Counted from the first letter of the stretch, positions 28,363 through 37,115 are shown. The stretch is 64,000 bases of DNA from Stigmatella aurantiaca (GCF_900109545.1 NZ_FOAP01000006.1:388634-452633); one strand, 5' to 3'. Notes: generated by a model from the letters alone, not told the origin. Made by a program: numbers and translations.

Positions 28363-29037
28363 TTAGAACTTCACCGCCACGCCCAGCAGCGTCTCCAGGG
28401 TGAAGTAGGCCTCCTCACCGCCCAGGCCCCTTCCCTCCCCCGGCACCAGGGAAGGGCCCATGCGGACGTTGGCCGTCACCGCGAGGTTGCGGTCGAAGAA
28501 GTACTCCAGCCCGCCGCCCACCAACACGGGCACCACCGCCCCGCCCCCCTCGCCGAAGTAGACGTGGAAGGGCACATCCAGCCCCACGTTGACCATCAGG
28601 GTGTTGCCCACGGGAATGCCCACCACGAGCGCCACCGGCAGCGTCACCCCCACCTGGGTGTCTCCCTCGTGGAAGTAGAAGAGCAGCCCCGGCTGGAAGG
28701 TGGCCGCCAGGGCCACGGTGTCGAGCTGCAGCAGCTTCAGCCGCGAGTAGCCCTGGAACTTGAGGCCCGGCTCGACGACTTCGACGAGGCCCTCCTGGCC
28801 ATAGTTGAAGGTGAACCGGCCGCCCAGGTCCACGTTGGGCGACATGCCCCGGAGCACCGCCAGCGACAGCCCGGGCCAGCCGGCCTGCCCGGAGAACACG
28901 GTGTTGCCCTCGCCCACGGTGTCCGCGGCGAGCGCGGACCACCCCTGGCCCCGGCCATAGGAAACGGCCTCCTGCGCGAGCGAGACGGACGAAGCCAGGA
29001 CACAACCAAGAACCAACACGGGAGCAAACCGCTTCAC
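28363..29037 (-). CDS. Outer-membrane beta-barrel-like exported protein
   Basis: From GTG 29037 (AGAGGG site upstream) the protein has 224 residues. It has a signal peptide ending in VSLAQ. The mature part has repeated alternating strands (GGRFTFNYGQEG, LALAATFQPGLLFYF-like, VGGGLEYFFDRNLAVTANVRMGP) and a C-terminal Phe. This is the pattern of small OmpW/OmpX-sized barrels. Ligand unknown. It ends 6 bp from the convergent gene at 27790. Confidence 0.72.
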   Translation of the reverse strand: MKRFAPVLVLGCVLASSVSLAQEAVSYGRGQGWSALAADTVGEGNTVFSGQAGWPGLSLAVLRGMSPNVDLGGRFTFNYGQEGLVEVVEPGLKFQGYSRLKLLQLDTVALAATFQPGLLFYFHEGDTQVGVTLPVALVVGIPVGNTLMVNVGLDVPFHVYFGEGGGAVVPVLVGGGLEYFFDRNLAVTANVRMGPSLVPGEGRGLGGEEAYFTLETLLGVAVKF

Positions 29038-29096
29038 GAAGCCCTCTGCGAAAAGGGCCGCGCGACGGGCGCGGCCGGTGGGAAGACACAGGATGC

Positions 29097-30824
29097 CTAG
29101 GCGGGCTGGCCCCGCTCCCGCGCGAGCGCCACGAAGGCGTCGATGAAGGTGCGCAGGTGCGCCTCGGCCCGCGCGCGGGCCTGCACCAGCGGCTCGCCTC
29201 CGGCGGGGGCCTCCTTCAGCTCGAAGTAGTATTTGATCTTCGGCTCGGTGCCCGAGGGCCGCAGGGTGACCCGCCCCCCGCCCTCCAGCTCGAAGGCGAT
29301 GACGTTCGAGGGCGGCAGCCCCTGCACGCCCTTCTTGTAGTCCTTGGCGTTCTGGACGGCGTAGGCGCCGACCCGCGAGGGCGGCTGCTTCCGGAAGCCG
29401 TCCATGATGCGCGCGATGGTCTGGGCCCCCTCGGCGCCCGGGAACGTGAAGTTGCGCTGGGCCCCGACGAACAGGCCATGGCGGCGCTGAATTTCCTCCA
29501 GGTAGCCGGGCACCGACACCCCGCGGGACTGGCACCAGGCGGCCAGGTCCGCGAACACCAGCGCCGCGCTCACGCCGTCCTTGTCCCGCACCACCGGGCC
29601 CACCGTGTAGCCCAGGGCCTCCTCGTAGCCGAAGACGAACTGCGTGCCCTCGTCACGCTCGCGCTCCAGCGCGCGGTTGGCGATCCACTTGAAGCCGGTG
29701 AGCACCTCGTCGAACGCCACGCCCAGGTCGCGGGCAATCTGCCCGAGCTGCACGGACGAGACGATGGTGGTGGCCACGTGGGGCTTGGCGTGCTTCGGCC
29801 CCTGGGTGAGCAGGTAGTGCCCCAGCAGCACGCCGATCTCGTTGCCGGTGAACATGCGCAACGTCCCATCCTTGTCCCGCGCCATCACCGCCAGCCGGTC
29901 CGCGTCCGGATCATTGGCGAGCACGAGGTCCGCCTTGTGCCGCTCGGCGGCGGCGATGGACAGGTCCATCGCGCCCGGCTCCTCGGGGTTGGGGAAGCGC
30001 ACGGTGGGAAAGGTGCCATCCGGCCGCTGCTGCTCGGCCACCGGGTGGAAGCGCGAGAACCCCGCGGCCTTCATGACCCGCTCCATCCACTCCCCGCCCA
30101 CCCCGTGCATGGCGGTGTAGACGATGGAGAGCGCGTCCGCCCCCTTGCCGAACACGCGCAGCCCGAGCAGGGCCTGGAGGTACGCCTCGCCCATCGACTC
30201 AGGGATGTCGCGCCAGAGCCCCCGCTCCCGGGCCTCGGCGGGGCGGAGCAGCCGCACCTGGTTGGCAGGCTCCACCGCGTCGATGGCGGCGGCGATGCCC
30301 AGATCATGCGGCGGGACAATCTGCGCGCCGTTGCCCCAGTAGACCTTGTAGCCGTTGTACTCGGGCGGGTTGTGGCTGGCGGTGACCATCACCGCGGCAC
30401 ACGCGCCCAGGCGCAGCGTGGCGAACGCCGTCAGGGGCGTGGGCACGAGCCCCGGAAACACGAGCGCGGGAATGCCCTCGGCGGCGAGCACGCAGGCGGT
30501 GTCCTCGGCGAACTCGGCGCTCATCCGGCGCCCGTCCCGGCCGATGACGACGCCGCGGGAGGCGGCATCCGGCACCTGGGCCTTGAGGTAGCGCGCCAGC
30601 CCCGCCGAGGTGCGGCGCACCACGGCCCGGTTCATCCGGTTGGGGCCCGCGCCCAGCACGCCCCGCAGGCCCGCGGTGCCGAACTCCAGGTTGCCCGCGA
30701 AGCGGTCGGCCAGGTCCGCTGAGTCCTCCTGGGCCAGCACCCGGCCCAGCTCCTCGGCCGTCGCGGGGTCCGGGTCCGCCTTGCGCCACGCCTCTGCCTG
30801 CTCTCTCAGTCCGATGGTGCTCAT
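29097..30824 (-). CDS. Phosphoglucomutase/phosphomannomutase-family phosphomutase (possible phosphopentomutase)
   Basis: From ATG 30824 (GGAGGGG site) the enzyme has 575 residues, the size of the PGM2-like long branch. Motifs are GTAGLRGVLGAGPNRMN, the phosphoserine loop VTASHNPPEYNGYK, the metal loop DPDADRLAV, the sugar loop GYEEALGY and the C-terminal phosphate site LRPSGTEPKIKYY. It interconverts sugar-1- and sugar-6/5-phosphates. Mammalian PGM2 of the same branch acts on (deoxy)ribose-1-phosphate. The nearby phosphorylases and deoC make a phosphopentomutase role attractive, but this is inferred from context. Confidence 0.88.
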   Translation of the reverse strand: MSTIGLREQAEAWRKADPDPATAEELGRVLAQEDSADLADRFAGNLEFGTAGLRGVLGAGPNRMNRAVVRRTSAGLARYLKAQVPDAASRGVVIGRDGRRMSAEFAEDTACVLAAEGIPALVFPGLVPTPLTAFATLRLGACAAVMVTASHNPPEYNGYKVYWGNGAQIVPPHDLGIAAAIDAVEPANQVRLLRPAEARERGLWRDIPESMGEAYLQALLGLRVFGKGADALSIVYTAMHGVGGEWMERVMKAAGFSRFHPVAEQQRPDGTFPTVRFPNPEEPGAMDLSIAAAERHKADLVLANDPDADRLAVMARDKDGTLRMFTGNEIGVLLGHYLLTQGPKHAKPHVATTIVSSVQLGQIARDLGVAFDEVLTGFKWIANRALERERDEGTQFVFGYEEALGYTVGPVVRDKDGVSAALVFADLAAWCQSRGVSVPGYLEEIQRRHGLFVGAQRNFTFPGAEGAQTIARIMDGFRKQPPSRVGAYAVQNAKDYKKGVQGLPPSNVIAFELEGGGRVTLRPSGTEPKIKYYFELKEAPAGGEPLVQARARAEAHLRTFIDAFVALARERGQPA

Positions 30825-30873
30825 ATGCCCCTCCGCTCCCCCAAGTGGCGCACACGCACCGTGCGCCACGCGT

Positions 30874-31266
30874 TCAGGTGTAATCGGTGAGCTTGCGCCG
30901 CGTGGGCCCGCCCTTGGGCTTGTCCTTGTTGCCCTGGCAGTCCACGCAGAACTCCACGTAGGGCACGGCCTTGAGCCGGCCATAGGGCAGCTCGTCCCCG
31001 CACTCCTCGCACTCGCCGAAGCTGTCCGGATCGTTTCGCAGCTTTCCCAGCGCCTTCACCACGCGCGCCAGCATCCCGTCCGTGTTCCGGTTCCGGCTGG
31101 AGGCGATGGCCTGCATCATCTCGTTGAGGGGCTGCTCGTCCTCATCCCCGCCAATGCGCGCATCGTCGGTGCGGTTGGGTTCGATCTTCAACGGCACCTT
31201 GCCCGTCAACTCCGCATGCAGGGCCAGCAGCAGGGTCCTCATTTCCTCTCGCTGAGCATCCGTCAC
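30874..31266 (-). CDS. TraR/DksA-type C4 zinc-finger protein
   Basis: This 130-residue protein (GTG start) has a helical, charged N-terminal two-thirds and a C-terminal zinc finger CEECGDELPYGRLKAVPYVEFCVDC. That is the DksA/TraR finger. The acidic tip that DksA uses against RNA polymerase is not clearly conserved. It lies 24 bp downstream of deoC and 49 bp upstream of the phosphomutase gene, so it may be co-transcribed with both. Confidence 0.85.
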   Translation of the reverse strand: MTDAQREEMRTLLLALHAELTGKVPLKIEPNRTDDARIGGDEDEQPLNEMMQAIASSRNRNTDGMLARVVKALGKLRNDPDSFGECEECGDELPYGRLKAVPYVEFCVDCQGNKDKPKGGPTRRKLTDYT

Positions 31267-31290
31267 AAGCGCTCCCAGGGCTCGCTGGGT

Positions 31291-32121
31291 TCAGTACTTC
31301 GCGGTGGACTTCTGGCCGCTGACGATGGCCACCGAGGCGGACGCGCCCAGACGGTTGGCGCCGGCCTGAATCATCTTCATCGCGTCCTCGGCGGAGCGCA
31401 CCCCGCCGGAGGCCTTCACGCCCACCTCGTCGCCCACCACCTCGCGCATGAGCGCCACGTCCTCCACGGTGGCCCCGCTGGCGCTGAAGCCCGTGGAGGT
31501 CTTCACGAAGGCGGCCCCCGCGGCCTTGGAGAGCACGCAGCCGATGATCTTCTCCTCGCGCGTGAGCTGGCTCGTCTCCAGGATGACCTTCACCGGATAC
31601 GGGCGGCTCGCGTCCACCACCTGGGCGATGTCCTGGTGCACCCGCGCGTAGTCCCGGGACTTGAGCGCCCCCAGGTTGATGACCATGTCGATCTCCCGCG
31701 CCCCGGCGCGGATGGCCTCGCGCGCCTCGAAGGCCTTGGCGCTGGAGAGCGCGGCGCCCAGCGGGAAGCCCACCACGGCGATGGGCACCGTCTTCGAGCC
31801 CTCCAGCACGCGCGCCACCAGCGCCACGTTGGACGAGTTCACGCACACCGTGGCGAAGCCGTGCTGCCGGGCCTCCTCGGCCACCTTGAGGAGCTCCTCG
31901 CGGCTGGCCTCGGGCTTGAGCAGCGTGTGGTCGATGTACGGCGCCAGGTCCGCGCCCGTGCGCAGGGACTCCAGGGACACCCGGGCCGTGGCCACCTTCA
32001 CCGAAGGCCCGGGGCCTTCGCCCGGGAGTGAAGTCCGCCCACCGTCCGAGGGAGCGCCTGGAGGGGTGAGAGGGACTTCGTTCATGCCTGCCCGCGCGGA
32101 GATGGTGTCAGCCTCGGCCAT
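31291..32121 (-). CDS. deoC: Deoxyribose-phosphate aldolase
   Basis: This 276-residue protein is a TIM-barrel class I aldolase: IDHTLLKPEA, VCVNSSNVALV, VVGFPLGA, the Schiff-base lysine in FVKTSTGF, and GVKASGGVRS. It cleaves deoxyribose-5-phosphate to acetaldehyde and glyceraldehyde-3-phosphate, the last step of deoxynucleoside use. About 40 N-terminal residues of low complexity precede the fold, so ATG 32085 is an alternative start. It heads a probable operon with the DksA-like and phosphomutase genes. Confidence 0.94.
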   Translation of the reverse strand: MAEADTISARAGMNEVPLTPPGAPSDGGRTSLPGEGPGPSVKVATARVSLESLRTGADLAPYIDHTLLKPEASREELLKVAEEARQHGFATVCVNSSNVALVARVLEGSKTVPIAVVGFPLGAALSSAKAFEAREAIRAGAREIDMVINLGALKSRDYARVHQDIAQVVDASRPYPVKVILETSQLTREEKIIGCVLSKAAGAAFVKTSTGFSASGATVEDVALMREVVGDEVGVKASGGVRSAEDAMKMIQAGANRLGASASVAIVSGQKSTAKY

Positions 32122-32227
32122 GGCGGCGGATGTAGCCTAGATGGGCCCCCCTCGGGAAGCGCCCGGACGAGGCCCAGGCCCCATGCGCCCAGTGCCGCAC
32201 ACCCGGGGCAGGCAGTAGAGTCGCCGG

Positions 32228-33334
32228 GTGATGGCCCTCCCACCGCGGCTCTGTCTGCTTTTCATCCTCCTGCTGGCCTCGGTGGGGCTGGCGGCCCCTG
32301 CGCCCGCGCCTCCGGGCAAGCCCCTCACCGTGCACTTCTTCGACGTGGGCCAGGGGGACGCCGCCCTCGTCATCTCGCCCACCGGCAAGACGGTCCTCAT
32401 CGATGGAGGGCCCCCGGAGGCCGGCCCGCGGCTGGTGGAGCGGCTGCGCCAGCTCGTCCACGCCCCGTTGGATCTCGTCATCCTGACCCACCCGCACCTG
32501 GACCACCTGGGGAGCATGCGGGACGCCATCCAGGCCGTGGGGGCGCGGCGCTTCATGGACCCGGCGTTTGACCATCCGAGCGCCGCGTACCGGGACCTGC
32601 TGGAGTTCGTGGGCCAGGAGGTGGGCCAGGTGATGACCGCCAGCCCCAACCCGAAGGCCCCCAGCACGTTCCTCACCATCGGGCTGGGCGAGGGCGTGCA
32701 GCTGACGCTCTACTGGCCCCGCCACCCGCTGGAGCCCTTCCTGAAGGACACCCGATCCGATGCGAACTCCAACTCCATCGTCGCCCGGCTCTCCTATGGA
32801 AAGACGTCCTTCCTCTTCACCGGCGACGCGGAGCCGGACACCGAGCAGGCCTTGCTCCAGAGGAGCCTCCCCCTGGCCTCCACCGTGCTGAAGGTGGCGC
32901 ACCATGGCGGGAGACACTCCTCCACGGCGCCCTTCCTGGCCGCGGTGAAACCCCAGGCAGCCGTCATCTCCTGCGGCGCGAACAACGAGTACGGCCACCC
33001 CAACCCCGAGGCGCTGGAGCGCCTGGCGGGCGTGGGCGCGCGCATCTTCCGGACGGACTTGCAGGGGGACATCCAGGCCACCAGCGATGGCACCACCGTC
33101 ACCTTCCAGACCGGGCGCCCGGCGCCCCCCGCCAAGCCCGCGCCCCCTCCGGAGCGCCCCGCCGCCACCGCCGCCCCGGAGGCCCCGCGCTACATCAGCC
33201 TCAAGGGCAGCCAGGTCTTCCACCGGGAGGACTGCGCCACGCTGAAGCGGGCGAAGACGAAGGAGCGGAAAATCTATACCCGCCGCGCGGACGCCCTCCG
33301 GGAACGCCGGGCCGCCGAGGACTGCCACCCATGA
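32228..33334 (+). CDS. Exported ComEC-like metallo-beta-lactamase-fold hydrolase
   Basis: This 368-residue protein has a signal peptide (LCLLFILLLASVGLAAPA). Its hydrolase domain starts VHFFDVGQGDAALVISP and continues LTHPHLDHLGS (intact HxHxDH), FTGDAEPD and VAHHGGRHSS, as in the C-terminal domain of ComEC/Rec2. A proline-rich linker leads to a short C-terminal module SQVFHREDC, which resembles the Ada-type metal-binding segment often found on secreted nucleases. All metal ligands are present, so it may be an active extracytoplasmic hydrolase, plausibly acting on nucleic acid. It overlaps the next gene by 4 bp. Confidence 0.82.
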   Translation: MMALPPRLCLLFILLLASVGLAAPAPAPPGKPLTVHFFDVGQGDAALVISPTGKTVLIDGGPPEAGPRLVERLRQLVHAPLDLVILTHPHLDHLGSMRDAIQAVGARRFMDPAFDHPSAAYRDLLEFVGQEVGQVMTASPNPKAPSTFLTIGLGEGVQLTLYWPRHPLEPFLKDTRSDANSNSIVARLSYGKTSFLFTGDAEPDTEQALLQRSLPLASTVLKVAHHGGRHSSTAPFLAAVKPQAAVISCGANNEYGHPNPEALERLAGVGARIFRTDLQGDIQATSDGTTVTFQTGRPAPPAKPAPPPERPAATAAPEAPRYISLKGSQVFHREDCATLKRAKTKERKIYTRRADALRERRAAEDCHP

Positions 33335-34671
33335 ACGCGCGCCTGCTGCCCCTGCTGGCCCTGCTCCTTGCCACCGCGTGCCAGGAGCCGCCCGCGCCCC
33401 CTGCCCCGCCGCCGGCCCCTCCGCCCCCCGCCGCGAAGCGCTACTTCGCGAAGCCCGCGGATGGGAAGCTCCACGTCTACTTCCTGGACGTGGGCGCCGG
33501 GGATGCCGCGCTCATCGTCTCGCCCGAGGGCCACACCGTCCTCATCGACACGGGCCCGGCCGCCTCGCTCAACTACCTGGTCAACCGGCTGCCGGAGCTG
33601 CTCGCCACCCGGTTGGATCTCGCCATCCTCACCCACCCCGCCCCGGACCACTACGGCGCGCTCGATGCGGTGCAGAAGGTGGCGGACATGCGCCGGCTGC
33701 TCGAGCCGCAGCTGCCCGGGACGGCCCCGGAGTACGACGCCCTGCTCACGGCCCTGGGCACCCGGGGCGTGGAGATCTTCTCCCCGGCCCCCAACCCCAG
33801 CCACCCCAACGAGCCGATGCGCCTGCCCCTCGGCGGGGGCGCGGAGCTGACCGTCCTCTGGCCGCGAGCCCCCACCGAGCCCCTGCTGGCCGTGGAGGGC
33901 GCCGGGCACGCCGCCAACTCCATCGTCCTGCGGCTCACCTATGGGGAGACGTCGGTGCTCTTCATGGGCGATGCCCGCGCCGAGACGGAGGCCCTGCTGC
34001 TCAAGCGCCAGGAGCCCCTGCGCGCCATGCTCCTCAAGGTGGGCGCGCACGGCGCGGCGCTCGCCACGAGCGCGGAGTTCCTCCAGGAGGTCCGCCCCCA
34101 GGCCGCCCTCCTGAGCCTGGGCACCGGGGGCCTCCCGGACCTGCCCGCGCCGGACACGCTGGCCAGGCTGGAGGCCGCCAAGGCCACCGTGTTCCGCACG
34201 GACAAGGACGGGGAGATTCACGCGGTGAGCGACGGCAAGCAGTTCGTCCTCACCCCGCAGCGGCTCCCCCCTGGGAAGAGCGCCCTCACCGAGCACGTCT
34301 TCGTGCCCGAGGAGGAGGAGGACCCCCTGGCCGTGCCGCTCGTCGCGCCCTCCAAGCCGGAGCCCGCGAAGAGCCCCCCGCCCCCCGCCCGGGCCGTCGC
34401 CTTGAAGACACGCGAGACCGAGGACCTCTCCCGCTTCGGGCAGGTGGTGGACATCGATCAGCTGCCCAAGGCGGACCGCACCTCGCGGCAGCCCTCGAAG
34501 CCCAAGGCCACCGCGGCGATGGAGCGGTATGTGGCCAGCCGCAAGAGTGACGTCTTCCATGTCCCGGAGTGCCGCAATGCCAAGCGAATCTCGCCGGAAA
34601 ACCTCATCACGTTCCGCACCCGCGAAGAGGCCGCCAAAGAGCGCCGGCCCGCCCGGGACTGCAACCCCTAG
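33331..34671 (+). CDS. Second ComEC-like beta-lactamase-fold lipoprotein, metal site degenerate
   Basis: This 446-residue paralogue of the preceding gene has a lipobox-like LLATAC. The order of motifs is kept (VYFLDVGAGDAALIVSP, LTHPAPDHYGA, FMGDARAE, VGAHGAALATS), but the HxHxDH motif has become HPAPDH and the AHHGG motif has become GAHGA. At least two ligands are gone, so it is probably inactive and may be structural. The C-terminal module SDVFHVPEC is retained after a long charged linker. It overlaps the active copy by 4 bp, so the two are probably made together. Confidence 0.8.
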   Translation: MNARLLPLLALLLATACQEPPAPPAPPPAPPPPAAKRYFAKPADGKLHVYFLDVGAGDAALIVSPEGHTVLIDTGPAASLNYLVNRLPELLATRLDLAILTHPAPDHYGALDAVQKVADMRRLLEPQLPGTAPEYDALLTALGTRGVEIFSPAPNPSHPNEPMRLPLGGGAELTVLWPRAPTEPLLAVEGAGHAANSIVLRLTYGETSVLFMGDARAETEALLLKRQEPLRAMLLKVGAHGAALATSAEFLQEVRPQAALLSLGTGGLPDLPAPDTLARLEAAKATVFRTDKDGEIHAVSDGKQFVLTPQRLPPGKSALTEHVFVPEEEEDPLAVPLVAPSKPEPAKSPPPPARAVALKTRETEDLSRFGQVVDIDQLPKADRTSRQPSKPKATAAMERYVASRKSDVFHVPECRNAKRISPENLITFRTREEAAKERRPARDCNP

Positions 34672-34690
34672 GAAAGCCAAGGGCCGCGCC

Positions 34691-34927
34691 ATGAGCCAAG
34701 CCACCGTGGATCGCTTCGAAGAGGGCCTCGCCGTGCTCATCGTGGACGGCCGCGAGGTGACGCGTCCCCGGGCCGGGCTGGCCCCAGGCGTGCGCGAGGG
34801 AGACGTCATCGACCTGGCCACGGGCCAGGTGGACGCGAAGGCCACCGAGGCCCTGCGGGAGGAGGTGCGTCAGGCCCGCAAGCGCGCGGCCCGCCAATCG
34901 CCTCCCCCCGGAGACTTCGAGCTCTAG
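34691..34927 (+). CDS. DUF3006 small protein
   Basis: This 78-residue protein (ATG 34691) has the pattern of DUF3006: VDRFEEGLAVLIVDG, then a short basic/acidic core ending in VDAKATEALREEV and a positively charged tail. DUF3006 genes are frequently found beside stand-alone ComEC-like hydrolases, as here. The spacing is 19 bp behind the second copy, and its stop lies 2 bp from the convergent GltJ-like gene. Function unknown. Confidence 0.75.
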   Translation: MSQATVDRFEEGLAVLIVDGREVTRPRAGLAPGVREGDVIDLATGQVDAKATEALREEVRQARKRAARQSPPPGDFEL

Positions 34928-34929
34928 GG

Positions 34930-36672
34930 CTACATCGCCCCGGAGGACAGAACGAGCGGAATCTCCAGGTCCACATCCTCCCCGGCCTCGAAGGGGGGGA
35001 AGACCATCCGCTTGGCGCTCTTCTTGATGCAGTCGCCCACCGGGGACTTGTCCAGCTCCTTGCGGTCCAGCGAGGCCTTCTTCACGGTGCCCGAGGTGCC
35101 CACGGTGGCCGTGAGCATCACCTTGCCGCCGCGGAACGAGGGGTTCTTGCGGAGCTCGCGCTCCACACACCCCTGGATGGCGCCCTGGGAGCTCTCCACC
35201 ACCCGCTTCACCTCGTCCTGCGGAGGCCCCGCCTTGGCCGCGGCGCCCTTGGCCGCGGCGGCCGCGTCCTCCCGGACGGCGGGCCCCTCATCCTCCTTCT
35301 CGGAGTCCGCATAGATGGCCTCCAGCCCTCCGGTGGCCTTGCCCGTCTCCGGATTGGCGGGCGGCGGGGCCGCCTCCGGCTTCTGCGCCCCCTGGGGCTT
35401 CTTCTCCGCGGGGGGCACGGGGGCGGCCGGGGGCTTGCGGCCCAGGAGCCGGTCCCTCAGCTCACTGACGCCCTCGCCCGAGAAGAACAGGGACTTCTCG
35501 ACGGTCTCGCCCTTGGCGTTCACCACCTTCACCTTGGGCACGAAGTTCAAGCGGTCCGCGGCGAAGACGCCGCCAACCACCAGCCCCACCGGCACCAGGA
35601 TGAAGAGCGCCACCTTCCAGATGGGATTGCGCCGGGTGACGCCCGACTGCACCATGAAGTGGCGCGTGTCCTCGACGGGCTTGCCATCCTTGCCCTGGCC
35701 GCCCGGCACGCCGGCCAGCGGGTCCGCGTCGCCCTCCGGGGGATAGGGGCCCGTCTCGTCCCCATCGCCCTTGAGCGGCAGGTCCAGGTCGGAGAACAGA
35801 TCCCCCATGCCCGCGTCCTTGCGCTGCGGGGCGGTGGGCTGCTCGGCCTCGTCGCTCCAGGGCTGCTCCGGCTGCTCCGGCTGCTCCGGCTCGTTCCAGT
35901 CGGACGAGGACTCCGCGGCGGGCGCATCGTTCCAGGGGGCCTGGGCCTGCGCGGCGGGCTCGGGCTCCGGCTCGAACCGGGCGTGCTGGGGCTCGGCCTC
36001 CACGGGCGGATCCAGATCCCACGGCGCGCGGCCCCCCTCGGCGGCGGCCGGAGCGGGGGCCTCCTCCCAGGGCGGATCCGCCTGAGGGGCGGGCTCGGGT
36101 TGTGCCCGGGACGCGGCCCCACCCCGGTTCCCACGGGCCTGCGTCGTGACAGGCTCCGAGGACAGGATGGGCGCGGGCGTGGGAACAGGCACGGGCGCAG
36201 GCGCGGGCGGCGGGGCGAAGATGCCCGCGAGCTCCGGGACGTCCGAGCCCCGCTTCCAGTCGGCCATGCCCTGCTGCCAGAAGAAGCTGCGCGCGGAGAC
36301 GGCACCGCTGGCGACGAGCGCGCTCAGCCCCGCCTCATCCAGCGGGCCTTCCTGCTTGCTCTTCACCATCACGAACCACTGCACGCCCGACGAGCGGCCG
36401 GGCGCGGCGCGGGTAGGCTCCTCCTCGCCCCAGGGCCCTTCCGAAGCGGCGGGGGCCGCGGATTGGGAGGCCGCCAGGGAGCGCTCCTGCTCCCGGAGCC
36501 GCTCCACGTCCGCGAGCGACACCACGCGGGTGCTCTCTTCCAGTTCCTGGGGAGGCCCCTGGACGGAGATGACGTTCTGGCAGTTTTTGCAACGGACCTT
36601 GACGGTCTTCCCACGGACCTTTTCATCCGCGATGGAGTACCGCCGCTGACACTTGTCACAGGAGAAGTTCAA
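34930..36672 (-). CDS. AgmX/GltJ-like gliding-motility family protein (zinc ribbon, GYF, TM, TonB-C)
   Basis: This 580-residue protein starts at TTG 36672. Residues 1-35 are an MJ0042-type zinc ribbon (Cys5, Cys8, Cys28, Cys31). A GYF_2-like domain lies at about 98-152 (QWFVMVKSKQEGPLDEAGL, QQGMADWKRG). A long Pro/Glu/Ala-rich linker with EQP repeats leads to one transmembrane helix (about 350-372). The periplasmic end (about 480-578) is a TonB-C/AgmX-PglI domain (VMLTATVGTSGTV, MVFPPFEAGEDVDLEIPL). In Myxococcus xanthus GltJ has this order and recruits the polarity GTPase MglA to the gliding machinery. No other glt gene is adjacent, so this may be a paralogue. Confidence 0.82.
   Translation of the reverse strand: MNFSCDKCQRRYSIADEKVRGKTVKVRCKNCQNVISVQGPPQELEESTRVVSLADVERLREQERSLAASQSAAPAASEGPWGEEEPTRAAPGRSSGVQWFVMVKSKQEGPLDEAGLSALVASGAVSARSFFWQQGMADWKRGSDVPELAGIFAPPPAPAPVPVPTPAPILSSEPVTTQARGNRGGAASRAQPEPAPQADPPWEEAPAPAAAEGGRAPWDLDPPVEAEPQHARFEPEPEPAAQAQAPWNDAPAAESSSDWNEPEQPEQPEQPWSDEAEQPTAPQRKDAGMGDLFSDLDLPLKGDGDETGPYPPEGDADPLAGVPGGQGKDGKPVEDTRHFMVQSGVTRRNPIWKVALFILVPVGLVVGGVFAADRLNFVPKVKVVNAKGETVEKSLFFSGEGVSELRDRLLGRKPPAAPVPPAEKKPQGAQKPEAAPPPANPETGKATGGLEAIYADSEKEDEGPAVREDAAAAAKGAAAKAGPPQDEVKRVVESSQGAIQGCVERELRKNPSFRGGKVMLTATVGTSGTVKKASLDRKELDKSPVGDCIKKSAKRMVFPPFEAGEDVDLEIPLVLSSGAM
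35861..35887. repeat. Tandem 9-bp repeat (three copies plus a part) encoding EQP
   Basis: Three exact copies of GGCTGCTCC stand in tandem within the linker of the GltJ-like gene, giving PEQPEQPEQP. Because the unit is nine bases, copy-number slippage would keep the frame and only alter linker length. Confidence 0.75.
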
Positions 36673-36827
36673 GGGGACGATCGATAGCGCGTGAGAAACA
36701 CGGCCCGGAATCTACCCCTATACGCTTCGAGCGCAAAACGCCCCGTTGACTCCTAGCCACGAGCCAACTATGCACCCGCGCCTCAGTTAGGATTCAGCTT
36801 TCCCTCGTCTCCCCGAAAGGTGGCGCG

Positions 36828-37115
36828 ATGCCGGCGAAGGACCTCGGGAACAAGTACGTCTGCTTCAAGTGCAGCACGAAGTTCTACGACATGAAGAAGC
36901 CGGATCCCCTCTGCCCCAAGTGCGGAGCGGATCAGCGCGAGAGCCCGGCCCTCAAGCCGGCTACGGAAGGGCGCCGGGGCCGCTTGGCCTCCACCCCGAA
37001 GGTCATCGAGCCCATTGAGCCCGAGGAGCCGGAGGCCGCCGAGTCCGAGGAGGAGGAGGACCTGGACTCCTTCGACGAGGAGCCCGTCGAGGCCGAACAG
37101 GAAGAGGAGATTTAG
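36828..37115 (+). CDS. FYDLN-acid family small zinc protein (TIGR02300-like)
   Basis: This 95-residue protein is preceded by AAAGGTGG. It starts AKDLGNKYVCFKC, then STKFYDMKKPDPLCPKCG, a paired-cysteine zinc ribbon built around the FYD motif of the FYDLN acid-domain family. The C-terminal half is an acidic run (EPEEPEAAESEEEEDLDS) with no fold signature. It is divergent from the GltJ-like gene. The function of the family is unknown. Confidence 0.8.
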   Translation: MPAKDLGNKYVCFKCSTKFYDMKKPDPLCPKCGADQRESPALKPATEGRRGRLASTPKVIEPIEPEEPEAAESEEEEDLDSFDEEPVEAEQEEEI

